A program made the translations under genes and the position numbers. From Desulfovibrionaceae bacterium (GTDB taxonomy: Bacteria > Desulfobacterota > Desulfovibrionia > Desulfovibrionales > Desulfovibrionaceae), in contig WSYE01000016.1 of assembly GCA_009773665.1 (NCBI GenBank), forward strand, positions 27,400-91,399: DNA of 64,000 nucleotides, read 5' to 3'. Below the pieces are notes generated by a model. It saw only the letters and a program-made list of their open reading frames with translations. It searched no databases and was not told the origin of the DNA. Shown here in pieces: positions 50,804 to 61,411 of this stretch; position 1 is the first letter of the stretch; each line of letters begins with the position of its first letter.

Positions 50804-52354
50804 CTACTCGATGACCAGATCGCCCAGGTACAGGAAGTTCTGCTGGTTGATGCAGGTTTCGAGCTTCACGTTCTTCTTGGCGGCCCAGGACAGGGGCTCG
50901 TAGTGCAGGGGGATGAAGGCGGCTTCGTCGTAAGCCATCTTCTCGGCGTTCTGAAGAATCTTGTCGCGCTTCTTCAGGTCGGTCTCGGTGTTGGCGGACT
51001 TGACCAGTTCGTCCAGCTTGGGATCGCAGAAGCCGGAGCTGTACGCGCCGAATCCTTTGTCCTTGTCCACGCAGAAGACCAGGAATTCGAACAGGTTGGC
51101 GGAGTCTTCGGTGTCGGGGTGCCAACCGACCATCTGGAGGCTGGCCTGGCGCTTCTGGAACTCGGGCCAGTACTGGGCGATGGGCATGGTCTTCAGGTCG
51201 ACCTTGATGTTGATCTTGGCCAGCATGCCGGCCACGGCCTCGGCGATCTTCTCGTCGTTGGTGTAGCGGTTGTTAGGGGCGATCATGGTCACGGTGAAGC
51301 CCTTCTCGTATCCGGCTTCCTTCATGAGCTTCTTGGCCTTCTCCACGTCGAAGCGGCCCTTCAGGGTGTCGTTGTAGCCGGACATGCCCTTGGCCGAGAA
51401 CTGATTGGCGGGCACGGTCAGCTTGTTCATGATCTTGTCCACGATGCCCGCGTTGTTCACGGCGGCGATCACGGCCTGACGGACGCGCAGGTCCTTGAAC
51501 TCGGGCTGCACGGCGGGGTTGAAGCCGAAGGTGATCACGCGGCCGGAGGGCATGTTCACCAGGGACAGGCCCTTCTCTTTCTTGATGAGGTCCTGGTCCT
51601 GGGGGTTGACGGGGTTGATGAAGTCCACGTCGCCGGACAGCAGGGCCGCAGTGCGGGTGCCTGGGTTCTTGATGGGGGTCAGCACGATCTGGGTGACGTT
51701 ACCCTTGGACTTCTTGTCCCAGTAGGCGGGGGAGCGGTCCAGCACCATCTTCACCTGGGGTTCGTAGGAGGTGACCTTGAAGGGTCCGGTGCCCGAGGCG
51801 TTGGAGTTGGCGAACACGGGGTCGGTCTTGGAGACCAGGTCCTTGTCCTTGCCCGCTGCGTCCTTGCCCGAATAGAACTTGGAGTCCATGGGGAAGATGT
51901 AGGTCATCAGGTTGAGCGTCAGAGGCTCGGGGCGGTTGAAGACGAAGTCCACGGTGTGGTCGTCCACGATCACCACGTCCTTGAAGGCGTCGTACAGGGC
52001 CTTCCAGTCGGGGGCCTTGCGGATGCGATCGAAGGTCCACTTCACGTCGGCGGCGGTGAAGGGGTTGCCGGAGTGGAAGGTGACACCCTTGCGCAGGTGC
52101 ACGCGCATGGTCAGGGGGTCCTTCTGTTCCCACTTCTCGGCCAGGCGCGCTTCGATCTTCATGTCCTTGGTCCAGCGGACCAGAGGATCGAAGGTCCATT
52201 CGGCGTAGGACAGCAGGTTGCCCGACAGCTGGCTCATGTAGTCCAGGCGCGGGGGGTCAGCGTCGAGCGCGAGCTTGAGGGTCTTGGCCTGGGCGTTTAC
52301 CGCCAGGACCGCCGCCAGGGCCAGCGCGGCCACGACTGCAAAGGGTTTCTTCAT
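50804..52354 (-). CDS. Peptide ABC transporter substrate-binding protein (SBP family 5)
   Basis: 516 residues from ATG 52354 (AGGAGA upstream). Signal peptide KPFAVVAALALAAVLAVNAQA. Family 5 pattern: ADPPRLDYMSQLSGNLLSYAEWTFDPLV, MRVHLRKGVTFHSGNPFTAADVKWTFDRI, ASGTGPFKV, FNPAVQPEFKDLRVRQAVIAAVN, and VGWHPDTEDSANLF. Binds peptides or similar solutes in the periplasm and delivers them to the dppBC-oppDF proteins that follow. Separated from dppB by a hairpin. Confidence 0.94.
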   Translation of the reverse strand: MKKPFAVVAALALAAVLAVNAQAKTLKLALDADPPRLDYMSQLSGNLLSYAEWTFDPLVRWTKDMKIEARLAEKWEQKDPLTMRVHLRKGVTFHSGNPFTAADVKWTFDRIRKAPDWKALYDAFKDVVIVDDHTVDFVFNRPEPLTLNLMTYIFPMDSKFYSGKDAAGKDKDLVSKTDPVFANSNASGTGPFKVTSYEPQVKMVLDRSPAYWDKKSKGNVTQIVLTPIKNPGTRTAALLSGDVDFINPVNPQDQDLIKKEKGLSLVNMPSGRVITFGFNPAVQPEFKDLRVRQAVIAAVNNAGIVDKIMNKLTVPANQFSAKGMSGYNDTLKGRFDVEKAKKLMKEAGYEKGFTVTMIAPNNRYTNDEKIAEAVAGMLAKINIKVDLKTMPIAQYWPEFQKRQASLQMVGWHPDTEDSANLFEFLVFCVDKDKGFGAYSSGFCDPKLDELVKSANTETDLKKRDKILQNAEKMAYDEAAFIPLHYEPLSWAAKKNVKLETCINQQNFLYLGDLVIE

Positions 52355-52513
52355 ACCGTTCTCTCCTGTCTGCGTTGTAGGTCCCTGCGGCTGGGTGCCG
52401 CCCATTGAGCGCTTGTGTTACAATTCCGACACATTAGCCTGAAAAAAAACTCTTGTGAAGAGCCCGCCGGACGGGCGGCAGCCACTTCCCGGACACAGGG
52501 TCCGACAAATGCT

Positions 52514-52557
52514 TGGCCGGACAGGGAAAAGGCTCCGCCCTCCCCTGCCCGGCCAGG
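52514..52557 (-). terminator. Terminator-like hairpin after the PLP enzyme pair
   Basis: TGGCCGGACAGGG / CCCTGCCCGGCCA with one mismatch and a 16-base loop. No strong T run. Confidence 0.5.
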
Positions 52558-52590
52558 AAAACTTGTTTGCATCTTAATGCGTGGGAAGCT

Positions 52591-53982
52591 TTACCCCTTG
52601 CGGTACTCCTCAATCAGGCGGTCGGTCTCACGCACGTACTCGCGCTCCCTGGCCCAGAGCTCTTGGGATTTCAGGGCGTCCAGTTCGGCCACGCTCTTAC
52701 CCTGCTGCTCCACCCAGGTGAAATACTTCAGGTTGTGCCAGCGCCTGCGCACCTCCTGGGTGCCCTCCTGAATCCAATCCGTCTTCTGGCCGTGGAAGAT
52801 GCCCTCCAGGCGGTGGTCGGCCACGGAGCGGTCCATAACCCCGTGGGACTCGGTGAGGTTCTTCATCACCGAATGGTAGCGGGCGATGTTGTCCGTGCAC
52901 ACGGTGACCACCACGTCGTCCTTGCCGAAACCGTAATGACGCGCGGTCTTGATGGCTCCCAGGATGTTGCACACCCCGGAGATACCCACGATGGAGGCCA
53001 GCTTCTGCACCGTGTCGGCGCTGACGCCCGCAGCCATCAGGGCCTCATGTCCTGGAGCCTCCACCAGCATTTGCAGGCCCAGCTTGGATTCCATGTCGTC
53101 GATGCACATCATGGCGTCCATGTTCATGACGTTATGAATCCAGGTGACGTGCTTGTCGCCGATGCCCTGGATGTCGTGCCCGCCGTAGCCGTTCATATAC
53201 AGCGTGGGGCACTGGATGGGCTCCAGGCCCACGATTTTGTGGTCCGGCCACAGGAGCTTCAGGGCGTCGCCCGCGCCGATGGTCCCGGATGAACCCATGG
53301 CGGACACGAAGGCCGAGGCCTTGCCCTTGCCCACGCCCTTCTCGCCCAGCTCTTTCACCAGTGCGGCCACGGAAGGCCCGGTGACGGTGGAATGGAAACG
53401 GTAATTCCCGAAGCGCTCGAACTGGTTCATGATGCGCACGGTTTCCGGGCCTGCGCCGGAGAGCTCGTGGCACTTGTCGTAGATCTCCTTCACGTTGGAC
53501 TCGCAGCCCGGCGTGGCGATGATGCTCGATCCGAAGGATTTGATCATCTCGAAGCGCTCGGCGCTCATTTCCTCGGGCAGCACCACCACGGAATCAAAGC
53601 CCATGCGCCCACCCACCCAGGCTCCGCCGATGCCGTAGTTGCCCGTGGAGGGCCACACCACCGTGTGTTTGCCAGCCTCCACCTGCCCGCGCACCAACTG
53701 CTCGATCAGCACCGAGTACGTCGCCCCCACCTTGTGGCTGCCAGTAGGGAATTCTTTTCCGTAGATCACCACGATCTCGGCGTCCACGCCGGTCAGTTCC
53801 TTGGGCAGCACCATGTGCGTCACCTGTCCGTCTGAGTCGCGCCAGGTGATGTTGAACAGGTTGATGGGGTCCAGGGGATCGGCAGATTTTGCGGCCAGGG
53901 CCTTGCGGCGGATTTCGGGATCGATGCGCGAGGGATCGAGCATCTCGGCGAACGTGGGGACGGCTATGGGAGTGCGGGGCAT
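52591..53982 (-). CDS. PLP-dependent fold-type II enzyme (cysteine/threonine synthase superfamily)
   Basis: 463 residues. PLP Lys in GKEFPTGSHKVGATYS (K84), Asn/Gly-rich PLP loop STGNYGIGGAWVG, phosphate loop AMGSSGTIGAGDALKLL. Clearly a fold-type II beta-family enzyme (synthase, lyase or deaminase), longer than cysteine synthase. The reaction cannot be fixed from sequence. It begins 17 bases after a second fold-type II gene, so both are in one operon, with a divergent sigma54 activator behind it and a peptide importer ahead. A shared amino-acid catabolic step is inferred. Confidence 0.85.
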   Translation of the reverse strand: MPRTPIAVPTFAEMLDPSRIDPEIRRKALAAKSADPLDPINLFNITWRDSDGQVTHMVLPKELTGVDAEIVVIYGKEFPTGSHKVGATYSVLIEQLVRGQVEAGKHTVVWPSTGNYGIGGAWVGGRMGFDSVVVLPEEMSAERFEMIKSFGSSIIATPGCESNVKEIYDKCHELSGAGPETVRIMNQFERFGNYRFHSTVTGPSVAALVKELGEKGVGKGKASAFVSAMGSSGTIGAGDALKLLWPDHKIVGLEPIQCPTLYMNGYGGHDIQGIGDKHVTWIHNVMNMDAMMCIDDMESKLGLQMLVEAPGHEALMAAGVSADTVQKLASIVGISGVCNILGAIKTARHYGFGKDDVVVTVCTDNIARYHSVMKNLTESHGVMDRSVADHRLEGIFHGQKTDWIQEGTQEVRRRWHNLKYFTWVEQQGKSVAELDALKSQELWAREREYVRETDRLIEEYRKG

Positions 53983-53999
53983 GGGGTGTCCTTGGGTGA

Positions 54000-55433
54000 T
54001 TAGCGGTTTAATCCGGTGAAAAAGAGGCCCACGCGGGCGTTATCAGGCACGATGCCCGTTTGCCGCAGGGCCAGCAGCCCGGCCAGTCCGGCGCTGCCCG
54101 TGGCGGAGACGTTCACGAGGGTGTGCGTGAGGGCCAGCTCGTGGGCCTGGGCAATCAGGGCCTCAGGCGCGACCACGGCCTGGCCTCCGGTGCGCAGAAG
54201 TGCCTGGGCCAGGAAATACCAGTCGTAGGTTTCGTCATCCAGGATGCCATGGGCCAGACTGTGCGGGGGAGCGCCGTCCCAGGACCACATGAAACGCTCA
54301 GGGCTGGCTGCTGCGGCCCGTAGTGCATCACGCACGGGAGAGGACCGGAACGCGGCGCGGGCGAATTCCACCACGTTGGCGATGGCGTCCTGCTCTTCGC
54401 TCAGCACCTGCCGCACTCCCGCGAGCGTTGCGTACCCGGAAGCAGGCGGAAAGGCACACCCGGCATTGCGGGCGATCTCGGCCAGCAGCAAAAGCCAGGC
54501 GCGGGCGAAAGGGAAGGCGCCTTCGGTCTGGCAGGCGTGGATGCGCGGCATATCCCGCACCACGCCCAGGGCATCCAGGTTGTTCCAGGCCCCGGCCACG
54601 GACCGGGCCAGGGCTCCGCCGCCGATCTGAAGCACGATGTGGTCCGGGCCGCCGCCCATACCCAGCCATTGCAAGGCGGCCTCGTACCCCAGGCTCTGCC
54701 CGCCCTCGATGTTGGACCAGTTGTCGCGCCCGGAGCAGCAGAAAGGCACGGCCCCACGCCACACCGCGTCCCGGAAGGCCAGATAGCATGGGTCGCCGCC
54801 CCCGGTGGACAGCCGCGCCACAACCTGCGGGTTCACGCCGCGCTCACGCAGCAGGCGCAGAACAACCGGGTGCACGTCCTCCGGCACGAAGGCCGTGAGC
54901 GAATACCCGGCGGCTCGGGCCACGCAGGCGGCCGCCAGGGCTGCGTTGCCGCAGCTGGATATGGCCAGGGGCCGTTTGGGGCCGCCTGCGCGCAGGGCCT
55001 CCAGATAGAGCATGGTCCCGGCCAGATGGCGCACCTTGTGGGAACCGCCCGGCTGGCCGGTCTCGTCCTTCACGGCCAGCGTGCCGGACATGCCCAGAGC
55101 CCTGGCGAGCTTGGGCGTCGACGTGAGCGGCGTCACGGCCAGCGGCGCGCCCTCCAGGCGGGCCAGGCCCTGCTGGAGGCGTCCGGCAGCGTCACGGTAC
55201 GCAGGCCTTCCCGCCACACCCTGTGCAGCGCCCAGGCAGGCGAAGGCGCGCAACGGGTCGTCGGGGTATCCGCGCCAGGATTCCAGAAGCTCCTCGGCCA
55301 GCTCTGGCGAGGCATCGAAGCGCGCATCCAGGATGTGTTCGCGTCCGTCACCCGCCTTGGGGCAGGCAAAGTGCCCGTCGGCGGGATCGTATTCGCTTTG
55401 GCAGGCCGGACAGAAGAGCGTGGGGTTGGTCAT
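54000..55433 (-). CDS. Threonine-synthase-like PLP enzyme
   Basis: 477 residues. The N-terminal FCPACQSEYDPADGHFACP looks like a zinc-ribbon of the type seen in threonine synthases. PLP Lys K133 in ETGQPGGSHKVRHLAG, ISSCGNAALAAACVARAAG (PLP loop), and IGGGALARSV. The catalytic fold is intact. The start ATG 55433 has no clear ribosome-binding site and lies only about 15 bases after a sigma54-like promoter. True threonine synthase is possible, but the pairing with another fold-type II enzyme and a sigma54 regulator argues for a catabolic or specialised role. Confidence 0.8.
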   Translation of the reverse strand: MTNPTLFCPACQSEYDPADGHFACPKAGDGREHILDARFDASPELAEELLESWRGYPDDPLRAFACLGAAQGVAGRPAYRDAAGRLQQGLARLEGAPLAVTPLTSTPKLARALGMSGTLAVKDETGQPGGSHKVRHLAGTMLYLEALRAGGPKRPLAISSCGNAALAAACVARAAGYSLTAFVPEDVHPVVLRLLRERGVNPQVVARLSTGGGDPCYLAFRDAVWRGAVPFCCSGRDNWSNIEGGQSLGYEAALQWLGMGGGPDHIVLQIGGGALARSVAGAWNNLDALGVVRDMPRIHACQTEGAFPFARAWLLLLAEIARNAGCAFPPASGYATLAGVRQVLSEEQDAIANVVEFARAAFRSSPVRDALRAAAASPERFMWSWDGAPPHSLAHGILDDETYDWYFLAQALLRTGGQAVVAPEALIAQAHELALTHTLVNVSATGSAGLAGLLALRQTGIVPDNARVGLFFTGLNR

Positions 55434-55445
55434 GGACGCTCAGGC

Positions 55446-55463
55446 AGCAAGGCCCGTGCCGCG
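55446..55463 (-). promoter_or_regulatory. Candidate sigma54 promoter of the PLP operon
   Basis: On the minus strand GGCACGGGCCTTGCT, with GG and GC ten bases apart as required for -24/-12, close to TGGCAC-N5-TTGCA. It is very near the start codon, which leaves almost no leader, so either the start is further in or the match is chance. Confidence 0.45.
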
Positions 55464-55540
55464 CAGCGTCCAAGCCTGAGTTAGGGAGCATTTCAGCGTC
55501 CACGTCTGCGCTGATAGTCGTGGACAAACGTTTCCTGGTT

Positions 55541-55612
55541 TCTTATTTTGAGAAGCACGGAACGGCACGGTCGATGCGCCTTTCTTATTCTGAAAAAAAT
55601 CTCAATCTGAGA
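55541..55612 (+). promoter_or_regulatory. Three operator-like repeats before the sigma54 activator gene
   Basis: 13-base words TCTTATTTTGAGA (55541-55553), TCTTATTCTGAAA (55583-55595) and TCTCAATCTGAGA (55600-55612, perfect palindrome). They lie between the two divergent genes and run up to six bases before the start codon. Likely binding sites of the activator for autoregulation and for the PLP operon. A second -24/-12-like site, GGCACGGTCGATGC, lies at 55564-55577 on the plus strand. Confidence 0.55.
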
Positions 55613-55617
55613 AACAC

Positions 55618-57432
<1,815 letters not shown>

Positions 57433-57468
57433 GGAGTGAGAAGAGAAGAGTGAAGAAAAGAGTAAGAT

Positions 57469-57524
57469 GCCTCCGGCGGCCAGGGGGAGAAGCCTCCCCC
57501 TGGACCCGGCTTTCCGCTTCGCGT
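57469..57524 (+). repeat. GC-rich hairpin tail repeat, copy 9
   Basis: Follows the activator gene by 36 bases: GCCTCCGGCGGCC, CAGGGGGAGAAGCCTCCCCCTG, GACCCGGCTTTCCGCTTCGCG. Confidence 0.85.
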
Positions 57525-57569
57525 CGGTCACAGGCGCGGGTAGTCCGTGCATGAAAGAATGGAGAGAGT

Positions 57570-58664
57570 ATGCATAAAGTCATGATTCTGCCCGCCGACT
57601 ACCAGGATTGCCAGGACGCCGTGGAGAAGATCTTTCAGACGTTTTCGCTGGATATTGAGGGGAAGAGAGTACTTATAAAGCCCAACGTACTGCGCCCGGC
57701 CCGCCCGGAAGAGGCCGTCACCACCCATCCGGCCATTCTCGAAGCCGTGGTGCGCTGCGTGGAGGCCAGGAATCCGGCCAGCATCGTGGTGGGCGACAAC
57801 CCCGGCCTCATGGGCTACGGAGCCAACGAGCAGAGCTTCGAGCGCTGCGGTTTGCTGGACGCCTCGCGCGGCCACTATCGCAACATCGGTCTGGATGCGC
57901 GCGAGGTCCCCTTCGATCCGGCCTACGGTGGCTCCCTAAGCGTTTCCACCGACGTGCTGGACGCGGACGTGGTCATCTCCGTACCCAAGTTCAAGACCCA
58001 CGGCCTCACAGGCATCACCGGGGCCATAAAAAACAGCTACGGCATCCTGCCCGGCGCGCAGAAAGCCACCCTGCACAAGCTCTCCGGCGGACAGGCGCGC
58101 TTCCACGACGTGGTGGTGGACGTGTTCCGCCTGCGTGTGCCGGATCTCTTCATCGTGGACGCCGTGCTCGGCATGCAGGGCAACGGCCCGGCCTCCACGG
58201 AACTACGCTGGATAGGCCGGGTGCTGGCCGCCGACAACGCCGTGGCCATGGACTCGGTGATGGCCCGCATGATGGGCGCGGACCCGGAAAAGCTCCGGTT
58301 CCTGAACCGCGCCGCGCAGCTTGGGCTCGGCAGCTACGCCCTGGAAGACCTGGACATCCAGGGCGAAATCATCCCCATCCCGGACTTCAAGGTTCCGCCA
58401 CTGGGCGAGGACGCGCTGAAGCACCTATCCCACATCCAGAAGCTCCTGGAGGACCGCTCCGCCAGCCGCCCCGTGGTGGACCCGGCCCGCTGCACCGGCT
58501 GCGGTACCTGCGTAGAGCAATGCCCCGCCGATGCTCTGACCCTGGACGCCAACCTCCCCGTGGTGGACCCCGCCGCCTGTATCGCTTGCTTCTGCTGTCA
58601 GGAAATGTGCCCGGAAAAGGCCATCAGCCTGAAGCAACCCTGCTGTCCCGGCGGGCCGTGTTGA
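57570..58664 (+). CDS. DUF362 protein with two [4Fe-4S] ferredoxin motifs
   Basis: 364 residues from ATG 57570 (GGAGAGAGT just upstream). DUF362 domain at about 1-280 (KRVLIKPNVLRPA; SIVVGDNPG; DADVVISVPKFKTHGLTGITGAIKNSYGILPG). C-terminal 2[4Fe-4S] ferredoxin: CTGCGTCVEQCPADAL and CIACFCCQEMCPEKAI. Common in strict anaerobes, with an assumed electron-transfer or cluster role. The reaction is unknown. Ends with extra cysteines (CCPGGPC). Confidence 0.92.
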   Translation: MHKVMILPADYQDCQDAVEKIFQTFSLDIEGKRVLIKPNVLRPARPEEAVTTHPAILEAVVRCVEARNPASIVVGDNPGLMGYGANEQSFERCGLLDASRGHYRNIGLDAREVPFDPAYGGSLSVSTDVLDADVVISVPKFKTHGLTGITGAIKNSYGILPGAQKATLHKLSGGQARFHDVVVDVFRLRVPDLFIVDAVLGMQGNGPASTELRWIGRVLAADNAVAMDSVMARMMGADPEKLRFLNRAAQLGLGSYALEDLDIQGEIIPIPDFKVPPLGEDALKHLSHIQKLLEDRSASRPVVDPARCTGCGTCVEQCPADALTLDANLPVVDPAACIACFCCQEMCPEKAISLKQPCCPGGPC

Positions 58665-58721
58665 TGGGCAGACGAACCAGGGTATAATACTTCATAAGTC
58701 TTTATTGCCAGTTACAGGCAT

Positions 58722-59000
58722 ATGCATTATATTGATACCATGGCAACGGTGAAGTGGACCATGCGCGCCGCCAAGCAGCTTGCGAGGTTGCCGAAGCACG
58801 ACCAGATGGCCGTGAGCAAAGGCGTTGATGGCCTGGAGAACTGGCCTGCCTGCTATAACGTGAAGGCTTTGGTTGGGCGCAATGATTTCCGTCTACGCGT
58901 TGGTCGGTACCGAGTCATTTTTACTGTAAGCACCTCGCAGGTTCCTGTTGTTGTCAGGATTGAGGAGGTTAAGAAGCGTGATGAACACACATACCAATGA
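58722..59000 (+). CDS. RelE/ParE-family toxin
   Basis: 92 residues from ATG 58722, or 86 from ATG 58740; neither has a strong ribosome-binding site. RelE fold words: VKWTMRAAKQLARLPKHDQMAVSKGV, NVKALVGRNDFRLRVGRYRVIFTV, and IEEVKKRDEHTY. Typical of mRNA interferases. It overlaps the antitoxin gene by 20 bases, the toxin-first order of HigBA-like modules. Confidence 0.87.
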   Translation: MHYIDTMATVKWTMRAAKQLARLPKHDQMAVSKGVDGLENWPACYNVKALVGRNDFRLRVGRYRVIFTVSTSQVPVVVRIEEVKKRDEHTYQ

Positions 59001-59409
59001 GACCAAGGGCAAAACGAACGAACTACTTCCTGTCGAGACCGGCAATCCTTTGGCTTTACCCAAGGGAGTGCAGATCCTCAACGGCCCTGACGGGAAGCCC
59101 CTTTATGTGTTGGTTCCCTATGCCCAATACATGGAGTCTGTGGAATCGTCAGAGCACCCCGACGACAAAGTGGAGATCCCCAACGAAGTGGTGAGACTCG
59201 CTATCGTAGAGAGCAAGGGCATCGTCCGCGCTTGGCGAGAACACTTGGGATTCACCCAAGCCGCCCTCGCCAAGGAGATGAAGATTTCCCAACCTGCGCT
59301 TGCCCAGCTTGAAAAGCCGGGCCGCGTGCTTCGCCTGCCCACGCGCAAACGCCTCGCTGACGCTCTTGGGATCGCATCCGAACAGTTGCGCCTCGCCGAG
59401 GAGGATTAG
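58981..59409 (+). CDS. XRE/HigA-type antitoxin
   Basis: 142 residues from ATG 58981 with GAGGAGG about 12 bases upstream inside the toxin gene. The N-terminal part (LNGPDGKPLYVLVPYAQYMESV) resembles the Phd/MazE-like contact segments of some antitoxins. The C-terminal helix-turn-helix is HLGFTQAALAKEMKISQPALAQLEKPG. It should neutralise the toxin and repress the operon. Confidence 0.88.
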   Translation: MNTHTNETKGKTNELLPVETGNPLALPKGVQILNGPDGKPLYVLVPYAQYMESVESSEHPDDKVEIPNEVVRLAIVESKGIVRAWREHLGFTQAALAKEMKISQPALAQLEKPGRVLRLPTRKRLADALGIASEQLRLAEED

Positions 59410-59411
59410 CC

Positions 59412-59816
59412 GTGGCCAGACACACCGAAGGCCCCTGGGCGTTCTGGGATGAGTGCGGGGCCACACCGGACAACTCTTGCACCCCCTGGTCCGGGGCTAA
59501 TGAACTCGCCCAGGAAATCTACGACACAGAAGGCAACCATACTGGCAAGATTGTCTTATCGGTCTGCGAAAGAGTGCAGGAAGAGAGCAAGGCATGCACG
59601 TCTTGCACAGAGCCCAATTGCGCCGGACTGATCAAGGTCAGCAAAGAAGACGCCTTGGTTATTAGTGCGTCGCCCGAGCTCTATGATTCACTGACGGCCC
59701 TCGAATGGGTCGGGGACGGGAAAACGTGCCTTGTCTGCGGAGTCGGTAAAGGAAACAGCCATCGCCCTGATTGCCACGTCGGCTCATCACTCGCTAAGGC
59801 CAGGGGCTGTAAATGA
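59412..59816 (+). CDS. Phage-type hypothetical protein, Cys-rich
   Basis: 134 residues from GTG 59412, two bases after the antitoxin stop. It begins ARHTEGPWAFWDE and contains VISASPELYDSLTALEW. This is the pattern of short phage proteins that start HTPGPW and carry an NA-LIAAAPELLEAL-like helix. It also has two cysteine groups (CTSCTEPNC; CLVCGVGKGNSHRPDC) that could bind zinc. Function unknown. Likely carried in with the toxin-antitoxin genes. Confidence 0.65.
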   Translation: MARHTEGPWAFWDECGATPDNSCTPWSGANELAQEIYDTEGNHTGKIVLSVCERVQEESKACTSCTEPNCAGLIKVSKEDALVISASPELYDSLTALEWVGDGKTCLVCGVGKGNSHRPDCHVGSSLAKARGCK

Positions 59817-59950
59817 GAAGTACCGTAATTTCCCTGATCGCCCTGCGCCACTAATACTCTACATCCCGATCTGCCCGGTAATTAGGGGCAAGCTCGTGGA
59901 AATTCAGTTGCTCACCGCCGAGTGCGTGGCAGCATCATAGCTCCCCTCAC

Positions 59951-59990
59951 AAAAAAACGCGCCTGCCGTCGCATTATGACGGCAGGCGCG
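59951..59990 (-). terminator. Rho-independent terminator of phoU
   Basis: CGCGCCTGCCGTC / GACGGCAGGCGCG, 13-base perfect stem with 7-base loop; on the minus strand followed by seven T. Confidence 0.92.
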
Positions 59991-60013
59991 CGAATGTACA
60001 GCGGCTGGTTCGG

Positions 60014-60682
60014 CTAGCCAGCGATGCGGCAGCCTTTATGCTTCACGTCCAGGCCTTTGACGATGAAGATGACGCTCTCGGAGATGTTGAAGCAGCGCTC
60101 ACAGATGCGCTTCAGGCTGTAGGCCACGAAGGACAGCTGCACGGCGCGGTCCACGGTGCGGGCTTCACGGATCATGATCTCGGTCAGGTCGCGGAAGGAC
60201 TTCATGTGTTGGATCGCGGTCTGTTCGTGGGCGTCCAGCACGGCCTGGGCTTGGTCGTAGGAGTTGTCCGCGAAAGCGCGGGCGGATTTGTCGAAGAGTT
60301 CCAGGCACAGCTCGCCCAGGCTCCACACCGAGGGCACGTCCTGGAATTCGCCGCTTTCGAGCATCAGCAGGTTGCGCCCGACGATGTTCACCGCCTCGTC
60401 GCCGATGCGCTCCAGGTTGGAGGCTATGCGCATGCTGCCCATGATGGTGCGCAGATCGCGCGCCACAGGCTGCTTCAGGGCCAGCAGGCGCAGCCCCAGA
60501 TGCTCGGTCAGGCATTCCATGGCGTCGACGGCCTCATCGCCGTCCATGACTTCCTGGGACAGCGCGCTGTCACGCAGGCGGGTGGCCCGCACGGCCTTGT
60601 CCACCGCCTCCCGCACCATGTAGAACATGCGCAGGGAGTCGATGCGCAGCCGGTCGAGTTCCTGGTCGAATTCGTGGGTCAT
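60014..60682 (-). CDS. phoU: Phosphate uptake regulator PhoU
   Basis: 222 residues from ATG 60682 (AAGGA eight bases upstream). Two repeats of the three-helix PhoU unit. The metal-contact words are seen (ECLTEHLGLRLLALKQPVARDLRTIMGSMRIASNLERIGDEAVNI; and the second repeat with LKRICERCFNISESVIFIVKG). Acts with PhoR and PstB to damp phosphate uptake. No pst or pho genes are adjacent; monocistronic. Confidence 0.95.
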   Translation of the reverse strand: MTHEFDQELDRLRIDSLRMFYMVREAVDKAVRATRLRDSALSQEVMDGDEAVDAMECLTEHLGLRLLALKQPVARDLRTIMGSMRIASNLERIGDEAVNIVGRNLLMLESGEFQDVPSVWSLGELCLELFDKSARAFADNSYDQAQAVLDAHEQTAIQHMKSFRDLTEIMIREARTVDRAVQLSFVAYSLKRICERCFNISESVIFIVKGLDVKHKGCRIAG

Positions 60683-60820
60683 GTTGTATCCTTGATGCTC
60701 TGACGCGCCGCGATGCTGCACGCTCTACTACGGGAAGTGAAGATATTGCGGCCAATTGTCAACCATGAAGCCGCTCCAGAGCCCGGATGACAACAAAACG
60801 TAACAAACGGACGCCCCTCC

Positions 60821-61411
60821 ATGCACACGATCGTAACAAATCACCGGATTGCGGCAGTGGTCCTGGCCGCCGGGCGCTCGACCCGCATGGGCTCGGACAA
60901 GCTCAGACTGCCCTGGCGCGGGCGCACGATGCTGGAATGGGTGGTGGACGCGGCCTGCGCGCTCTCACCCGTGGTTCTGGTGGGCGGACCGCACGATATT
61001 TCCGGCATGCCTGGGCAGGTAACGCGCGTATCCAGCCCCGTTCAGGGGCGTCCCGCAGGCCAGGCAGACTCACTCAAGGCGGGCATACGCGCCCTGCCCC
61101 CAGGCCTGGACGGAGCCATGATCCTTCTGGGCGACATGCCGCTCATCACGCCGAAGCTGGTGGGAAAACTGGCGCGCGCCTTCAGGCCGGGGCGTTTTCT
61201 GGTGCCGCGCTGTGATGGACGACGCGGCAATCCGGTGATCATCCCCTCGGACTGGTTCTTGCGCGTGCTGGAACTGGAAGGCGACACCGGGGCTAGGCCT
61301 CTGCTGGCCAGCCCGAACGCCCTGGTGGATTATCTTGCTGTGGACGACCCGGCCATCCTTTACGACGTGGACACCCCGGACGACTATTCCAGGCTCAAGA
61401 ACCAGCCCTGA
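60821..61411 (+). CDS. mocA: Molybdenum cofactor cytidylyltransferase-like protein (MocA/MobA family)
   Basis: 196 residues. Nucleotidyltransferase signature AAVVLAAGRSTRMGSDKLRLPW, substrate/metal loop ILLGDMPLITP, and CDGRRGNPVIIP. The length and the neighbouring yqeC gene favour MocA, which makes molybdopterin cytosine dinucleotide for xanthine-oxidase-type enzymes, over MobA. Its 3' end overlaps that of yqeC by 28 bases on the opposite strand. Confidence 0.88.
   Translation: MHTIVTNHRIAAVVLAAGRSTRMGSDKLRLPWRGRTMLEWVVDAACALSPVVLVGGPHDISGMPGQVTRVSSPVQGRPAGQADSLKAGIRALPPGLDGAMILLGDMPLITPKLVGKLARAFRPGRFLVPRCDGRRGNPVIIPSDWFLRVLELEGDTGARPLLASPNALVDYLAVDDPAILYDVDTPDDYSRLKNQP

Noticed and set aside
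50570..52408. A 612-codon open frame on the plus strand
   Set aside because: Antisense shadow of the peptide-binding protein gene.
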